The notes under the pieces are model-generated. The model did no database searches, was not told where the DNA came from, and worked only from the letters and a program-made list of their open reading frames with translations. From contig OX638368.1 in the NCBI GenBank assembly GCA_951812925.1, forward strand, positions 149,468,492 through 149,532,491: a stretch of 64,000 nt of DNA, given 5' to 3'. This DNA is from Calliopum simillimum (lineage: Eukaryota; Arthropoda; Insecta; Diptera; Lauxaniidae). Made by a program: the position numbers and the translations under genes. Positions 24,450-35,877 of the stretch are shown in pieces. Within the stretch, counting starts at the first letter, position 1. Each line of letters opens with the position of its first letter.

Positions 24450-26296
24450 AATATACAAAAATTTGTAAAAAGCTGAAACTATCAGCATTATCTATCGAAG
24501 AAAATCAAATAAAATTTCAGTAGATAACAAACTAAGCTTGCAGGACTTATTTTTTTATTTATAACAGTCTTTTTAGTGGTTATAAAGTATATTTTTGCAA
24601 GCGGACTTTCATTCTTAGAAATAAAACTTACCAATAAATACTAGGTTCTTAAAAAAAAGATTAAGCTGTCAATCTTTATAAATTGAACACGATACACAAT
24701 ACTGCTACGTAAATAAAATTTTCTGCATTTTTAAATTACAAAAACTGTATTAAATGGCTCTACTTTGGCAATTTCTCCCACTGTGCATCGTGATCTTTAT
24801 AAAGTTTTTCGATGATTGACAAAAATAAATTAAAAAATGAGTAAGCAGTTAGATATTGTATTTTTAACAATTTTTTGATATTTTTTTCTTAAAAATTAGC
24901 AACAATCAAAAATAAAAAAAATATTTTTTAATGTAAATTTCGATGCTGAATCAGGTCTCAGAATTGCTACATCTCGTATGGTTTTCGAGAAATTTCAGCA
25001 AATATCTTTAAAGGACTATATTATTTTTGCTTACTTTTGTTTTAACGGATGATATCTCAGATAGTAAGGATACAATTGGTACAGTTTGTCTGAAAATTGC
25101 GTTTTCTGCAAATCAAATGAAGGATAATTCGGATCTCACCTGGAAAAGGTTATGGGAAAAAACAGTTGTCAAAATGTTTTTATCCATTTTGTGATATACA
25201 GATCAGGAAACTATTGTACTTTTGAGGTTAGGTTTTATAATAGAACAAGAATACCTTTAGCCATTAAACCTTACAAAGCAGCTTAAGGCCCTAATCTTTT
25301 TCTTCAAAATCCAGTTAAAATTTTATTAATTTCTTTTTTTTCTTTTAATTATTCTACTATGAAAGGGCAAAAGAAAATAAAAAATACAAAAACCCAGTCT
25401 ACGAAATTTCAAAGACGTAGAAAGATGTCGATATAATTTTAACTGAACTTTGAAGCAAAAGACTGGGTTTCAAACTGCCTTACCAGGACTTGTGGCAGAA
25501 TATTTTCTTGTTCTGATAGATAACCTTAAAAATCTCGAAAAACAAAACTTTTAGTTTAGGATTTCCTAAAACCATATAAGGTATAGCAATTCTAAGGCTG
25601 AATTCGTATTCTGAATTCAAATTTTCAAAAATATAGCTTGTGAGTCTATATATACAAGGGAAACTAACTGCATACTCAGTTTCTTAGTTAATTTTTGTCA
25701 AACCATTTTTAAGAAACAATATGAAGACCATTTGGTAACTAAAATTAGAGTATAAAAATCGATTAGCTCGTTGACCAACTAAAAAAAAAAAAAATATTTC
25801 TTTATATTTGTACCGCAATGATTAACTTTACATAAAAACACCTGGAGTGGGACGACATTGATGTAAAACAGTGTTCAAGCGAGCTATGGTTGCAGAACGT
25901 GAAAGCTACAGAGCAAAAGTCACGTCTTGAGTTCCAAGGTATAACTTGTTATGGTCCAAGGAATATTTTTCACCTGAAAAAGGTCATTAGAGAGCAAAAT
26001 GCAAGAAACGGAAAAGTCATAGAAGGAGAAAACATTGGATGAAGACATTTCTTTTTGCCATAAGTATCTCCTTTGTTACTATATATAAATAACGGTTACC
26101 GAATGATGATTTGTTTAAAATAAGTAGGCATAATTGGTATGATATGTAGAAGTTTGATTTGATCAAGACTCTTGAGATGAGGAAAAAGATACACATAAAA
26201 TAATGTTGAGATAATATCCTTTAACTATAGCATTACATTTAGCCATAATAAAATTTTGAAAAAAATATCAACAGAAAAATCATAAATAAGCATATG
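24450..26296. other. Intergenic; traces of a dispersed repeat
   Basis: No gene recognised. A segment near 24940-25030 (CTCAGAATTGCTACATCT, then TATGGTTTTCGAGAAATTTC) has a partial inverted relative near 25560-25620 and another near 43000-43060, so an old repeat is probably present. Confidence 0.4.
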
Positions 26297-26953
26297 AGTG
26301 TGTATTAGGGTGTCCCTTATTTGGGAAAAGTCAAAATTTTATGTCGCATTCCCCCAGAATCGAAAGACTTTGAGAAAAAAAATGAGATCCCCTAAACGAC
26401 AGGTTTTTTTAAACGAATTAACCTGTGTCACGAAGACATTCAAATTTAAATGAAAATTAACATAGATTTTATATACTTCTTGTTTTAACTTGCTGGGAAT
26501 CGCGTTGCCTGAAATATTTTTCGCCATCAAATGTGTATTTTATTGTTTTTCATGTCGCTGAATACGATACAAGTGCCAAAATTAAATTTTGACAGCTGTC
26601 AACGGCTAAAAAAAATTAATTTTGACAGAGTTTTGACAGCTTTGTAGCCGTTGACAGCTGCCAAAATTTAATTTTGACACTTGTATCGTGTTCAGCGATC
26701 CGAAAAACAATAAGATACACATTTGATGGCGAAAAATATTTCAGGCAACGCGATTCTCAGCAAGTTAAAACAAGAATTATATAAAATCTATGTTAATTTT
26801 CATTTAAATTTGAATGTCTTCGTGACACAGGTTAATTCGTTTAAAAAAACCTGTCGTTTAGGGGATCTCATTTTTTTCTCAAAGTCTTTCGATTCTGGGG
26901 AGCGCGACATAAAATTTTGACTTTTCACGAATAAGGGACACCCTAGTGTGTAT
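26297..26953. mobile_element. Palindromic fold-back transposon with 9-bp target duplication
   Basis: The element itself is 26306-26944. Its ends AGGGTGTCCCTTAT and ATAAGGGACACCCT are inverted copies, and the inverted identity continues inward for about 280 bp per arm, leaving a short centre near 26605-26640. AGTGTGTAT is duplicated exactly on both sides (26297-26305 and 26945-26953). Mirrored 63-65-codon frames occupy the two arms because the arms are copies. Long arms plus a 9-bp duplication recall Mutator-like elements, but no transposase is present to confirm this. Confidence 0.8.
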
Positions 26954-26959
26954 ACATTT

Positions 26960-28185
26960 GTTTGTTTGTGTTTGTGCGTGATTTACTGCACTTAAATGCT
27001 CGACCATTCGACTGACATCTAAGTGCGAAAAATTATGAATTATGAATTGTTATTGCAACAGAAGCAGCAATAGAGGTTTGGGCCAGGAGCAGCAGTTGTT
27101 TTGTTTTTAGGCCGTGTCTTTGTGTATTGCTATTTATCTACTTCTTCCTTCTTTTTTCACTCTCTCTTCTCTTTCCTTACTTATATTCGCGTAATTTTCT
27201 CACAGCTGTTACTGCTGCTGCTGCTTTTTGTTCTTGATGTCAGGCGTTTATAGCTATGATTTGTTACGCACCATTTGTGTCGACAGGACATTCAGGACAT
27301 TGACAAAGCCGCAAAAACCAATGTTATGCAGCTGACGCCATTTTTCAATGTTTTCACAGTTGTACAGCGTGTAGTTTTTTATTCAATATATGTGTTGTTG
27401 TTGTTTTTGCTTTGTTGCAAACAAATAAATAGCATTTTTTTCGCAATTGTTTTCTTAACCAATTGTTGGCATCAAATCAACTTTATAGAAGTCAAGTGCT
27501 TTCTTCGCAAAATAACATTAAAGTGAGATGTCACAATTTTTTATGACTACACACTAAATAAAACTGTATGAAAACTTTACATATTCTATGTAAAAATTCT
27601 ACTGCGCTAGGTGAGAGGGTTTGTATGGAACGGCGGTCATAAATAGTAATAATAGACCTAGTCCGCTGAAATATAGTACAGATGTTGTATAGATTAAGAC
27701 AAAAACTATCTGTAAATATGACCGAAATCCACCCAAGGCCACGCCAATCTCCCATACAAAGTTAGGGCGTGGTCGAAATTTTTTTTTAAAATGGATATCA
27801 ATTTCCATTAATTTGACAATGCTGATTTCAAAAATATTATAAATTGTGAACTATCTTTTACAGTTTTCAAGTTATGAGAAAGAACAGAAAAAAGCTTTGT
27901 GAAAATTAAACCTATAATAATAATTAATTGAAAATGAAATATTGTTTGTTTGTATAATTTTTTTCTATTGACTTGGAAAGTAACTCATCGATTTTAAAGA
28001 AGTTTTCACATCTTGATGGTATAAAAAAAGGCAAATTCATAGGCAAAAAATTGGGCGGTGTTACGCCCTAAAAAGTTAACTAATCATATCTCCAAAACCC
28101 TTTGCCACCGATTCATCATTTCTCTAAAAATGCTTAAAGCAGATGAGTTTGAACACGCATAAAGTTCAAACTTCTAATAGAAAAA
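26960..28185. other. Intergenic, no gene recognised
   Basis: CTG and TTG trinucleotide tracts near 27215 and 27400. Two CCACGCC-type motifs (27735, 28055) suggest old repeat DNA. No supported gene. Confidence 0.4.
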
Positions 28186-28189
28186 TTCT

Positions 28190-28752
28190 GAATTTGATCC
28201 CGATAACTTTTTTTGCCTAATTCAGGCGCGCTTATTCCGAATCTGGCAACCGTTTTTTCATATCGCGTCTTAGTTCTGAATTAAAAATAATTTAAAATAC
28301 AAAAAGCGCTATTTTTAGATATATGGCGTACAAAGTAGTGTAGTTATTTTTTGTAAGTGGCACGCAAAAGCCCTGAACTTCTTCTTTAAACTATAACTTA
28401 AGCTTTTCCAATTAGCTCGTTACTTTCCGTGATGTCATTGAAGTAAAGATATCGCACTGTCATTGAAGTAAAGACATTGTCTGTGAAAGACTATATTAAA
28501 TTTGTATACCTTTACTTCAATGGATGATATAAGGGAAAGTAACGATCCACTTGAAAAAGTTAAGATTATGGTCTAAAAAAGAAGACCAGTGAACTACACT
28601 CTTCTTGGATGTACGCCATATGTTTGAAAATAGTGTTTTATTCACTTGAAATCAAAGATAATTCAGGTTTCAGACCTGATGGCAAAAAATGGTTGCCAGA
28701 TTCGGAATCAGCGACTCTGAATTAGTCAAAAAGAATTATCTGGATCAAATTC
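28190..28752. repeat. Inverted repeat, ~560 bp
   Basis: The outer ends are GAATTTGATCC (28190) and GGATCAAATTC (28742). Inward, the left arm (ATTCCGAATCTGGCAACC, AAAAGCGCTATTTTTAGATA, GTTACTTTCC) is matched in reverse in the right arm (GGTTGCCAGATTCGGAAT, GGAAAGTAAC). A shorter relative of the left arm lies at about 9750-9910. Non-coding mobile element likely. Confidence 0.6.
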
Positions 28753-28846
28753 ATGTTAGTTTGCCCTTAATTTGTTTTGTTGTGTAATAAAAGGCGCTAT
28801 TGATATAAAAAATCAAGGTTTTCGCAACTTTAAAATTGCTTCTTTA

Positions 28847-29305
28847 AATGCGGACAAGAAAATCTTTTTTTTTTTTCAAACTGCGGCGCAAAATATTTTT
28901 TTTTGTGCGAATGCGGACAAGAAAATCACTTTTTACAAAATGCGGACAAGAAAATCACTTTTATAAAATGCGGCGAAGAAAATCACTTTTTACAAAATGC
29001 GGCGAAGAAAATCACTTTTTACAAAATGCGGCGAAGAAAATCTCTGTTTTAAAAATGTTTATTTTCGTAACTCGTCGAAAAAGTACTCACTAAATAAAGA
29101 GATTTTCTTCGCCGCATTTTGTAAAAAGTGATTTTCTTCGCCGCATTTTGTAAAAAGTGATTTTCTTCCCCGCATTTTGTAAAAAGTGATTTTCTTCGCC
29201 GCATTTTATAAAAAGTGGTTTTCTTGTCCGCATATTACAAAAAAGATTTTTTTCGTCGCAATTTAAAAAAAAAGATTTTCTTCGCCGCAACTTTCGGTTG
29301 GAAGA
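28847..29305. repeat. Mirrored tandem array of ~29-bp modules around a short loop
   Basis: The left arm holds about seven head-to-tail modules of the form ATGCGGCGAAGAAAATCACT + TTTTACAAA. After a loop at about 29045-29095, about seven modules follow in reverse orientation. Variant modules (GGACAAG in place of GGCGAAG, and a shortened TTATAAA tail) appear in matching order when both arms are read outward from the loop. The array was therefore probably duplicated as an inverted block after it had diversified. Open frames on both strands are artefacts of the 29-bp period. Not a CRISPR: there are no spacers and the genome is eukaryotic. Confidence 0.85.
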
Positions 29306-29309
29306 TTTT

Positions 29310-31160
29310 CTTCATAAGCACCGGCGATATAATATTTATAACGTATTTTCCTGATTTTAGCTTGAAAGTTTTTTTGCACGATGGAATTTTTACACATTGT
29401 TTCTTATGCTAAGGGAGAGATAGTTCTGGTGAAAAAAATCAATTGAAATTATTTCTGGTGCTTATAGTAGTTTATAAAAAGGCTGCATGGATTTTCATAT
29501 GCTAGATCTTTAGCGCATATTTTATGTTTCTCGATACAGTGAAATTATGTTTAATTTTTGTTGTACCAATTACGACTTTTTTGATTGAAATGGGTTAAAC
29601 TATTTTGAACGCTTGGAACCTTTGACAACGAAAGCAACCATAACAACATTGCATTTGGGCATGGGTATGAATTATGAATATTTAAATTGTTCTTGTTCCT
29701 TTGCTGTTGTTAGTGCGTTGTTGTTGCTGTTTCTGTTGTTGTTTTTATTGTTGTTGTTGTTGTTGTTCTTGTTGTTGTTTGCTGCTGCTGATGTTGACAA
29801 CCTTCACCTGGCTGTCATTTGTAATTTCTTGCGCTTTTTATTGCGGCATTTATTTACTTGTGTATGTGTGTGTGTGCATTTGTCTGTGTGCTTTCAACCT
29901 TAATCTCATTATGACATTTCTTATAAAATCCTCAAAGGACATGATTTTCATGTTTCATTCTGCTTTTCATCTTCGTTTTGCACATAAGTTGCTCGAATAT
30001 CCACTAATGAGTTTGACATTGTTTTTCATCTTCATCTTGGAATTCGCGTTTATCGTTCCTACACCTTTGCAAAAAAAAGCAGCATTTTTTGCATGTCAGT
30101 TTGAGTCTACCTCTACTTATGTATGAGCACACCATTGTTCTAATTAAGTTTCTTACTTTTCCTTCTGCGCCTTAGCCTTTTTTCCCCGTTTTATTTTTTG
30201 CGCCTTAAAAGGCATTTGGGTTAAGGTAAACGCTAAGCAAGCAGCTGTAGCTTGGTAGACGTGACAAAGTATTTTTCCAAAAAGAACAAGAGTGAAGAAA
30301 TTGAAGTGCCAGAGAAATTTCAAGCACTCGCAAGGCTGCTGCTATAAGTGAATAACATGACGTATGAGTGATTATTAATTACTACATAGTTATAATTACA
30401 GGTTGCTTACATGTTTAATGATCAATGAAATTGAGTTTGTGAGTAATTGCTGTATGTAGATAACATGAAAGATGTTGGTTTAAATTACACCGTTGCTAAA
30501 TAGTTAAATTTGTGCTTCAATCTTACATTTTACCTAAGCAAATCAAATACTTCTTGAATAACGGGAAGAAGACTGTCGCTGATGCAAAACTACCAAAAGA
30601 TCGAAATTCGCAAAGATATCACAAAATCTTTTATGGAGGATATTCGTAAGGGAAAAGTCCATTTCCAGAAATATGTCTCAGTAGCTTTAAGTACCGTAAA
30701 TGGAAAATGTATAATATTGATTTAAAAATCATTATTTTTAAGTGGGTCAGAACTCTTATTTTATTTTTAACTAATAATCTTTTTTCTTAAAAATTAATTG
30801 CGCACAATATTTTTAAATAATAGTTGCTTTTGGTCCGTTGCAAGTTGGTCCCCTCAACTCGAAAATCACATAAAAAAATGAAAAAATTTATGGATAGGTT
30901 TTCAAGATATGGCATTTTAAAATTTTTTCCCATTTTTTCGAAAGTGGTTTCATACTTTAAGTCATATATCAAGTTATAAATGTCCGATATAGTCGAACTC
31001 AATTTTAAACTAACTCAGTGGATTGTTGCAGTTTTCATCACTGTTTCATTACAGTTGAAAAAACGTATTTTGGCATTTACGGCAACATATTATTCAGCTG
31101 ACAAAATGAAAAATTTGCCGTAATACTAAAGGTTATCCAATAATTTACGTAATGCTTTAA
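29310..31160. other. Intergenic with TTG/CTG microsatellite
   Basis: A degenerate (TTG)n tract at about 29705-29790 creates Leu- or Cys-rich frames that are not supported as genes. The rest is AT-rich without recognisable features. Confidence 0.45.
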
Positions 31161-31165
31161 AAATA

Positions 31166-31805
31166 CAGTGAAACTTCCATATAATGAACTTCTGTACAAC
31201 GAAGTTCTTTATACTGCAAAGTGATTTGAAATACACAGCTTTTTCGACCTATATTCAGTGTATTTTGATCTCCTTACAACGAATTTCCTCTACGCGAGTT
31301 TTGCTTTAAGACGAAGTAGTTTTGCTGCTAAAAATTAAAGTTTCATGAGTTTCTGATCTCCTTAAAGCGAATTTTTTTCAAATAATTTTTGGTTAAGCAT
31401 TTCAGCGAAAGTAAATACGGAAAAAAAAAACATGTGAAGGGGATCCTCAAAAAATAAAATAACGACAACAAGAGGAAGAAAAAGTCACGATTATTTTTTC
31501 TCTCAAAAAAAGACACTGATAATAAAAAAGCGTGCTAGGGAGTTAGCGATTCCTGGCAACAGTTTATCAACAGTTTTGAAGAATAGGTCCGTGATTTTGA
31601 AAAATGTAGAAGACAAAAAATTCACCACTATACGCAAAAGGTTAAGGATGTTGATAAAGTGATGCTGAAATGGATGACCACCGCACGATGCAAGAATCTT
31701 CCCATCTCTGGTCCAACAATTAGACATAAAGCGAAGGAGTTTGCTGATGCACTTGGAAACTCCGAATTTCAAGGAAGTATAAGATGGTTGGATAAATTTA
31801 AATAA
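31166..31805 (+). pseudogene. Decayed pogo/Tigger-like transposon 5' part
   Basis: CAGTGAAACTTCCATATAAT at 31166 directly follows a TA dinucleotide, as expected for a terminal repeat of a TA-targeting transposon. Downstream, two frames encode pieces of a CENP-B/Tc5-type DNA-binding region: LAIPGNSLSTVLKNRSVILK (around 31535-31600), then in another frame CKNLPISGPTIRHKAKEF and GSIRWLDKFK (31690-31805). The frame changes near 31650, and no catalytic domain or right terminus was found before 32190. Confidence 0.6.
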
Positions 31806-31809
31806 TGGA

Positions 31810-32190
31810 ATGGCATAGTTCAAAAGATCCTTTGTGAGACCGCACAAATGGCAGCAAATTCAAATCAGGCGTGAGTTATGGGAAATTTTGTACAAATAGT
31901 TAGTTTAGCGGATACACGGTAAATGCCATACGAAATGACTCCAAATTAGAAAAGGATATGATAAAACGGGTAAAATATTTAGAAGGAGCATGTTCAGAAA
32001 CATAATACTGAATCCTCAGTTGAAAAAACAGAAAGTTTTTCTTTTCGCTTGGAAAACTTAAAATATAATAAAGTTTTACAACGAAGATTATAGCTACAAT
32101 ATGACATTTACAAAATTGATTTAAGTTAATTGAACGAATAGCATCATAAGCCTCAAAACTGTAAAATTTGCGTTTTGAATAAGTAGATAC
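31810..32190. other. Intergenic, no gene recognised
   Basis: No credible gene. It may include further decayed DNA of the preceding transposon. Confidence 0.35.
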
Positions 32191-32365
32191 CAAAACTCTG
32201 ACCCGCTTGGAAAAGGTCGTTGGAAAAGGAAATCCAAGAATCGGGAAAATCGTGGCAAGAAATCAAAGTCATCGCAAGGGATCGTGACAAATGGAGAGAT
32301 TTCATATTGGCCCTATGCTCCTCCTAGGAGTTAAATGAGAATACAAACATACAAAACTCTGACCC
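32191..32365 (+). mobile_element. 5'-truncated RTE-type LINE fragment with target duplication
   Basis: The inserted DNA is 32205-32351, flanked by CAAAACTCTGACCC on both sides (32191-32204 and 32352-32365). It encodes the C-terminus of an RTE-like ORF2 (...KSWQEIKVIARDRDKWRDF... ending LCSS and TAG at 32335), then a short A-rich/ACATAC tail. It is nearly the same DNA as the inverted copy at 61524-61914, but shorter. Confidence 0.8.
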
Positions 32366-32369
32366 AATA

Positions 32370-33676
32370 CAGGGTGGCTGATTCGAAGTGTTACCAATTC
32401 AAAAGACTATATTTTAAGTTTCCATGCACAGATTTTATTGATCAAACGCTATAATTGTTGGGAAATGTTCAAATTTTAAGAATCTACTTGAGATTTTCAA
32501 TAAGGGCACCTTTGGTCTTAACTATGGCCCGTAGACGGTCGAAGAACGAGTCGCATGCTGCACGAATTTGATTTTGTGGAAGTTTGCGCCATTCTCGTTG
32601 AAGGGCCACTTTTAGCGCATCAACGCTCTGGTATTTTTTAGTCAAGACCTTCCTGTCCAGATTAAGAAATCCAGCGGATTCGCATCAGGCGAATTTGAGA
32701 GCTATTGTTGAGCAGAAATGAAGCTGGGAATGTTTTTTTCTAACCATTCTTGATTCACACGAGCTTTGTGTGACGGTGCCGAGTCTTGTTGGAATGTCCA
32801 TGGCTTGCGACCGAAATGTTTGCGTGCCCACGGTAGTAAAGCATCCTCCAACACTGATTCACGATACACCTGGGCGTATACTTTGACGCCAGCGGCCAAA
32901 AAAACGAGTGGTGAGCGCCCATCAGCAGTCACTGCAGCCCAAACCATCACATGCGGTGGTGCTTGCGTCCTGGTGGCCAAACGAACATTCAAATTTTCGT
33001 AGGACCTCTCTGTCAAGTAAACCCGATCATTTTGTTTGTTTATGTACATATTGCTGGATACAGTAATTTTTCTCATCAGAGAAGACAATTTGTGACAGAT
33101 TTCCGGCGGCGTGCAAGCGCAACAACTCCTTGGCTCTATCGAGCCTAACTTTTTTTTGAGCAAGAGTGAGATCATGCGCCTTTTGGAACTTGAGGGCCTT
33201 TAGTCCGAGCTTGTTTGACAATATGTGTTGCATTCGTTCACGCGATATTTTCAGCTCGGCAGCCATTTGTTTGCCACTGCGTCTCGGATTTCGCTCAATT
33301 CTGGCCTTCACCTTTCGAACCATTTCTGGTGATGTTGCAGTTATTTTCCGACCACCACCATGTCGTTTGGCAACGCTGCCGGTACCATTGTAACGTGTTA
33401 TGGTCCGATACACAAACATTTTATTCACTTTTAAATGTTTCAGCACACGAACAATTGCTGGTTGCGATTTTCCAGCCAAATAAAGAGCAATCACACTATT
33501 ACGTTTGAATTCCATTTCGAAAATTTTTTATTTTCAATAAATTGACGCGCAAATGCTTTTGGTTACTTGTTGACAATAGAATGAACTAACATTATGCCAA
33601 TTTTTAGACAGCTGTCATATTCCATCTGTCAGATAAGTCTATCTGAAGTTGGTAACAGTTCGAATCAGCCACCCTG
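32370..33676 (-). mobile_element. Tc1/mariner-type transposon, 1307 bp, complete ends
   Basis: CAGGGTGGCTGATTCGAAGT at the left end is mirrored at the right end; the ~28-bp terminal repeats differ at one base. TA is present just outside both ends (32368-32369 and 33677-33678), the classic target duplication. The left end lies only a few bases from the RTE fragment at 32205-32351. Confidence 0.9.
32484..33515 (-). pseudogene. Tc1/mariner transposase, disabled
   Basis: The reading starts at 33515 with a helix-turn-helix region (VIALYLAGKSQPAIVRVLKH) followed by an Arg/Lys-rich linker and a second HTH (RRSGKQMAAELKISRERMQH). The first catalytic Asp is in VFSDEK, the second in FQQDSAPSH and the third in SPDANPLD, about 37 residues after the second, which suggests a DD37D-type arrangement. 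The C-terminus ends at TAG (32486-32484). Three lesions are visible: a frameshift near 33050, a TAG at 32704-32702 and a loss of frame just after the third Asp region. The intact termini and few lesions point to recent inactivation. Confidence 0.8.
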
Positions 33677-33689
33677 TAGATCAGATCTG

Positions 33690-35090
33690 ATTTCAGAGTA
33701 GAGCTCAGCGGAAAAAAGTAAGTAGGTATATAGCAAAAACACAATCACCTCTGTAGTTTTATACTTTTTTTTGTCTGGCTGTGAAATCTCCATCAAATAC
33801 GAAAATTGATTGTACTAAAATTATGTAATTCGTTTAATAGAAAGTGGCATTAAAAATTTACTTAATTGATTAAAAACTTAACTTAAAGTGGAATTGTTTG
33901 CAGGCACTGCAAATATTTGGACAACAAATTTTGATTAAGAACAGGACATAAATTTACACAAGACTTGAATGTTTTTGCATTTGAGGCGGAAGCCCAAAAC
34001 TTTCATAGCCAATTCCTTTAAATGTCTTAAACCTTTGCTATGTACCAGAAATTTCTTGCCAAATAGGCTTAAAAATGTTGATCATACTGCAAGCTCTGCT
34101 CCCTGAAAATCTATTGCATATTTGCAGCAATGAACGTAAGCTGGTCGGTCGTGTAACGTTTCAATGTTTTTTTTTTTTTTTTTGTATGTAATGTCTCAAG
34201 TTCTCTGAGGTCCTATGTGTACTGACTGTTGCAGCAGGTGTACATTACAAAGTAGAGCCTGGAGTACTATGAACAATGTTTGTTGTAGTTGTTATTTTTT
34301 GCTTTTGATATTCTTAAATGTTGGAATATTGCCGTGTGTGTGTGTAATTTAGACTATGTATGTGTTCCTATGAATTTGTGTGTGGCTTGGGGGAAATCAG
34401 TGTTGCCGTTTTTGCCACTGTTGCTTTAACTGAAAAGTAAAATTGACCATAAAAGTTTATTTTTGGCTAAAGGCAAAATTCTTGTTTTCTCAAAATATTT
34501 GCAAGGGAGTTATTTTAAGTTGTTATTGTTGTTGTTCTTTATATTATTGTTGCACTTGTTTATTAGTCTTGTAACTTATGCAATAGTCGCAGTTGATTTT
34601 AACTATTAGTCCACTGTTCACTGATTTTTAGGATTTACACGTGGTAAATCATTTAACCAAAACATTGAAGGACTTTATAGATTACGGTAATAAACTTGTC
34701 ATTATGTTATTTATCACCAAAATTCATTGCAAAGTGATTTCTGTTGGAATGGGGAGAATGAGTACATATTTTAACAAATGTTTAATTTTTCCATATGCCT
34801 AACATTGATCATATATATCTGATTGTACGTTAAATGGTTTAATAAAATTTTCAGATGAGACAATTAAATAATTTTATTACGTCAGAATGTTGAGATATCT
34901 TTACTTCACTGTGCAAGAGCTTGACTTTTCTGAGTTAAACTCTAACCTTCAAAATTATTTGGATACAAATTATCAAGAAAGGAAAAGAAACCAAATCATC
35001 GTAGCACGTGATGATGTAATACTAAGGATAACAAAGAAACCGACCAGAAAATCAGATTAGCGGTTGAAAAAAAAAAAAAAAAATCACAGA
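33690..35090. other. Intergenic, no gene recognised
   Basis: Poly-T near 34165 and GT-rich tracts near 34330. No supported gene. Confidence 0.4.
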
Positions 35091-35099
35091 ACTAAGAAG

Positions 35100-35530
35100 A
35101 TGTTGCAATCGAGAGCGGAGGAGAGCACACCATGTAATTGGTGAAGGCGATACGGGCGAGTTGTTTTAAGAATCTGAGGGTTAGCGCTGACACTTATCCC
35201 TGGGGCAAAGCCTATGAGTCGGTATTGAGTACGATAAGAGATCTAAAAACACTACAGATAACGCACGCAGCACTCACGGACATAGTGGTCGCTGTACTTT
35301 TGCCTATGCAGGTAGAGATACCAGGTTACTTCTGCCCTTTCATTGAAATATAATAGAAGACATCACTGAATTGACTACGGAAGAAGTATTACTTACTCTC
35401 AAGGAAATTAAGGCTGACAAGGCACCAGGTAGCAAAATGGTAAATGCAACTATCTAAGCCAATTAAGAATATTTGCTAGGATGTTCACTGCGTGCATCAA
35501 CAAAGGCATTTTTCCAAGGTGCATAAGGTG
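35100..35530 (+). pseudogene. Fragment of an R1-like LINE reverse transcriptase
   Basis: Three short pieces in three different frames resemble consecutive parts of R1/TRAS-type ORF2. They are a ...FKNLRVSADTYPWGKAYESV... linker (35160-35230), an ITELTTEEVLLTLKEIKADK + APG block (35365-35435), and a MFTACINKGIFPRC block (35480-35520). These are the spacer and first fingers motifs of the RT. Frameshifts and stops show an old, dead fragment; neither end of the element is recognisable. Confidence 0.6.
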
Positions 35531-35877
35531 AGCCATACAAGTATGCCGAATTTTGATGTTTTCTGGTTGGGAATTTTGAGCTATTTTCGAGCTTTTCAAT
35601 AGTAGTTTCGAGCTGTGTGGGAAATTTGCCATGTTCCGGAAAAGCGGAAAAATTGTTTTGCATAGCTTAGAAATCTTCAAACGCAGTAATTTCGAGGATA
35701 TTTTTCTTTTCTTTTAATCCCCCATGAAGCCCTCATAAACATATAAAATCCATAAAACTATTTTAAAATTTATACTTAAAAATGGAAAATAATGCCACCG
35801 AGTTGATTTTCGGCGTAATTAAATCTGAATATGATGTTGGGAAACTGAAAAATTCAAAATGGCGAACCACTATGTTT

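Noticed and set aside
28772..29290. Open frames on both strands with repeated RRKSLFTKCGEENHF peptide
   Set aside because: They arise from the periodic non-coding array and change frame with module length; no start context or domain.
28847..29305. CRISPR-like regular repeats
   Set aside because: The modules are directly adjacent without unique spacers, are mirrored around a loop, and the surrounding genes have introns, so this is eukaryotic.
29613..30126. Leu- and Cys-rich 96- and 141-codon frames
   Set aside because: Created by a TTG/TGC microsatellite; no conserved domain or gene structure.
33215..33508. Plus-strand frames within the mariner element
   Set aside because: Antisense shadows of the transposase.
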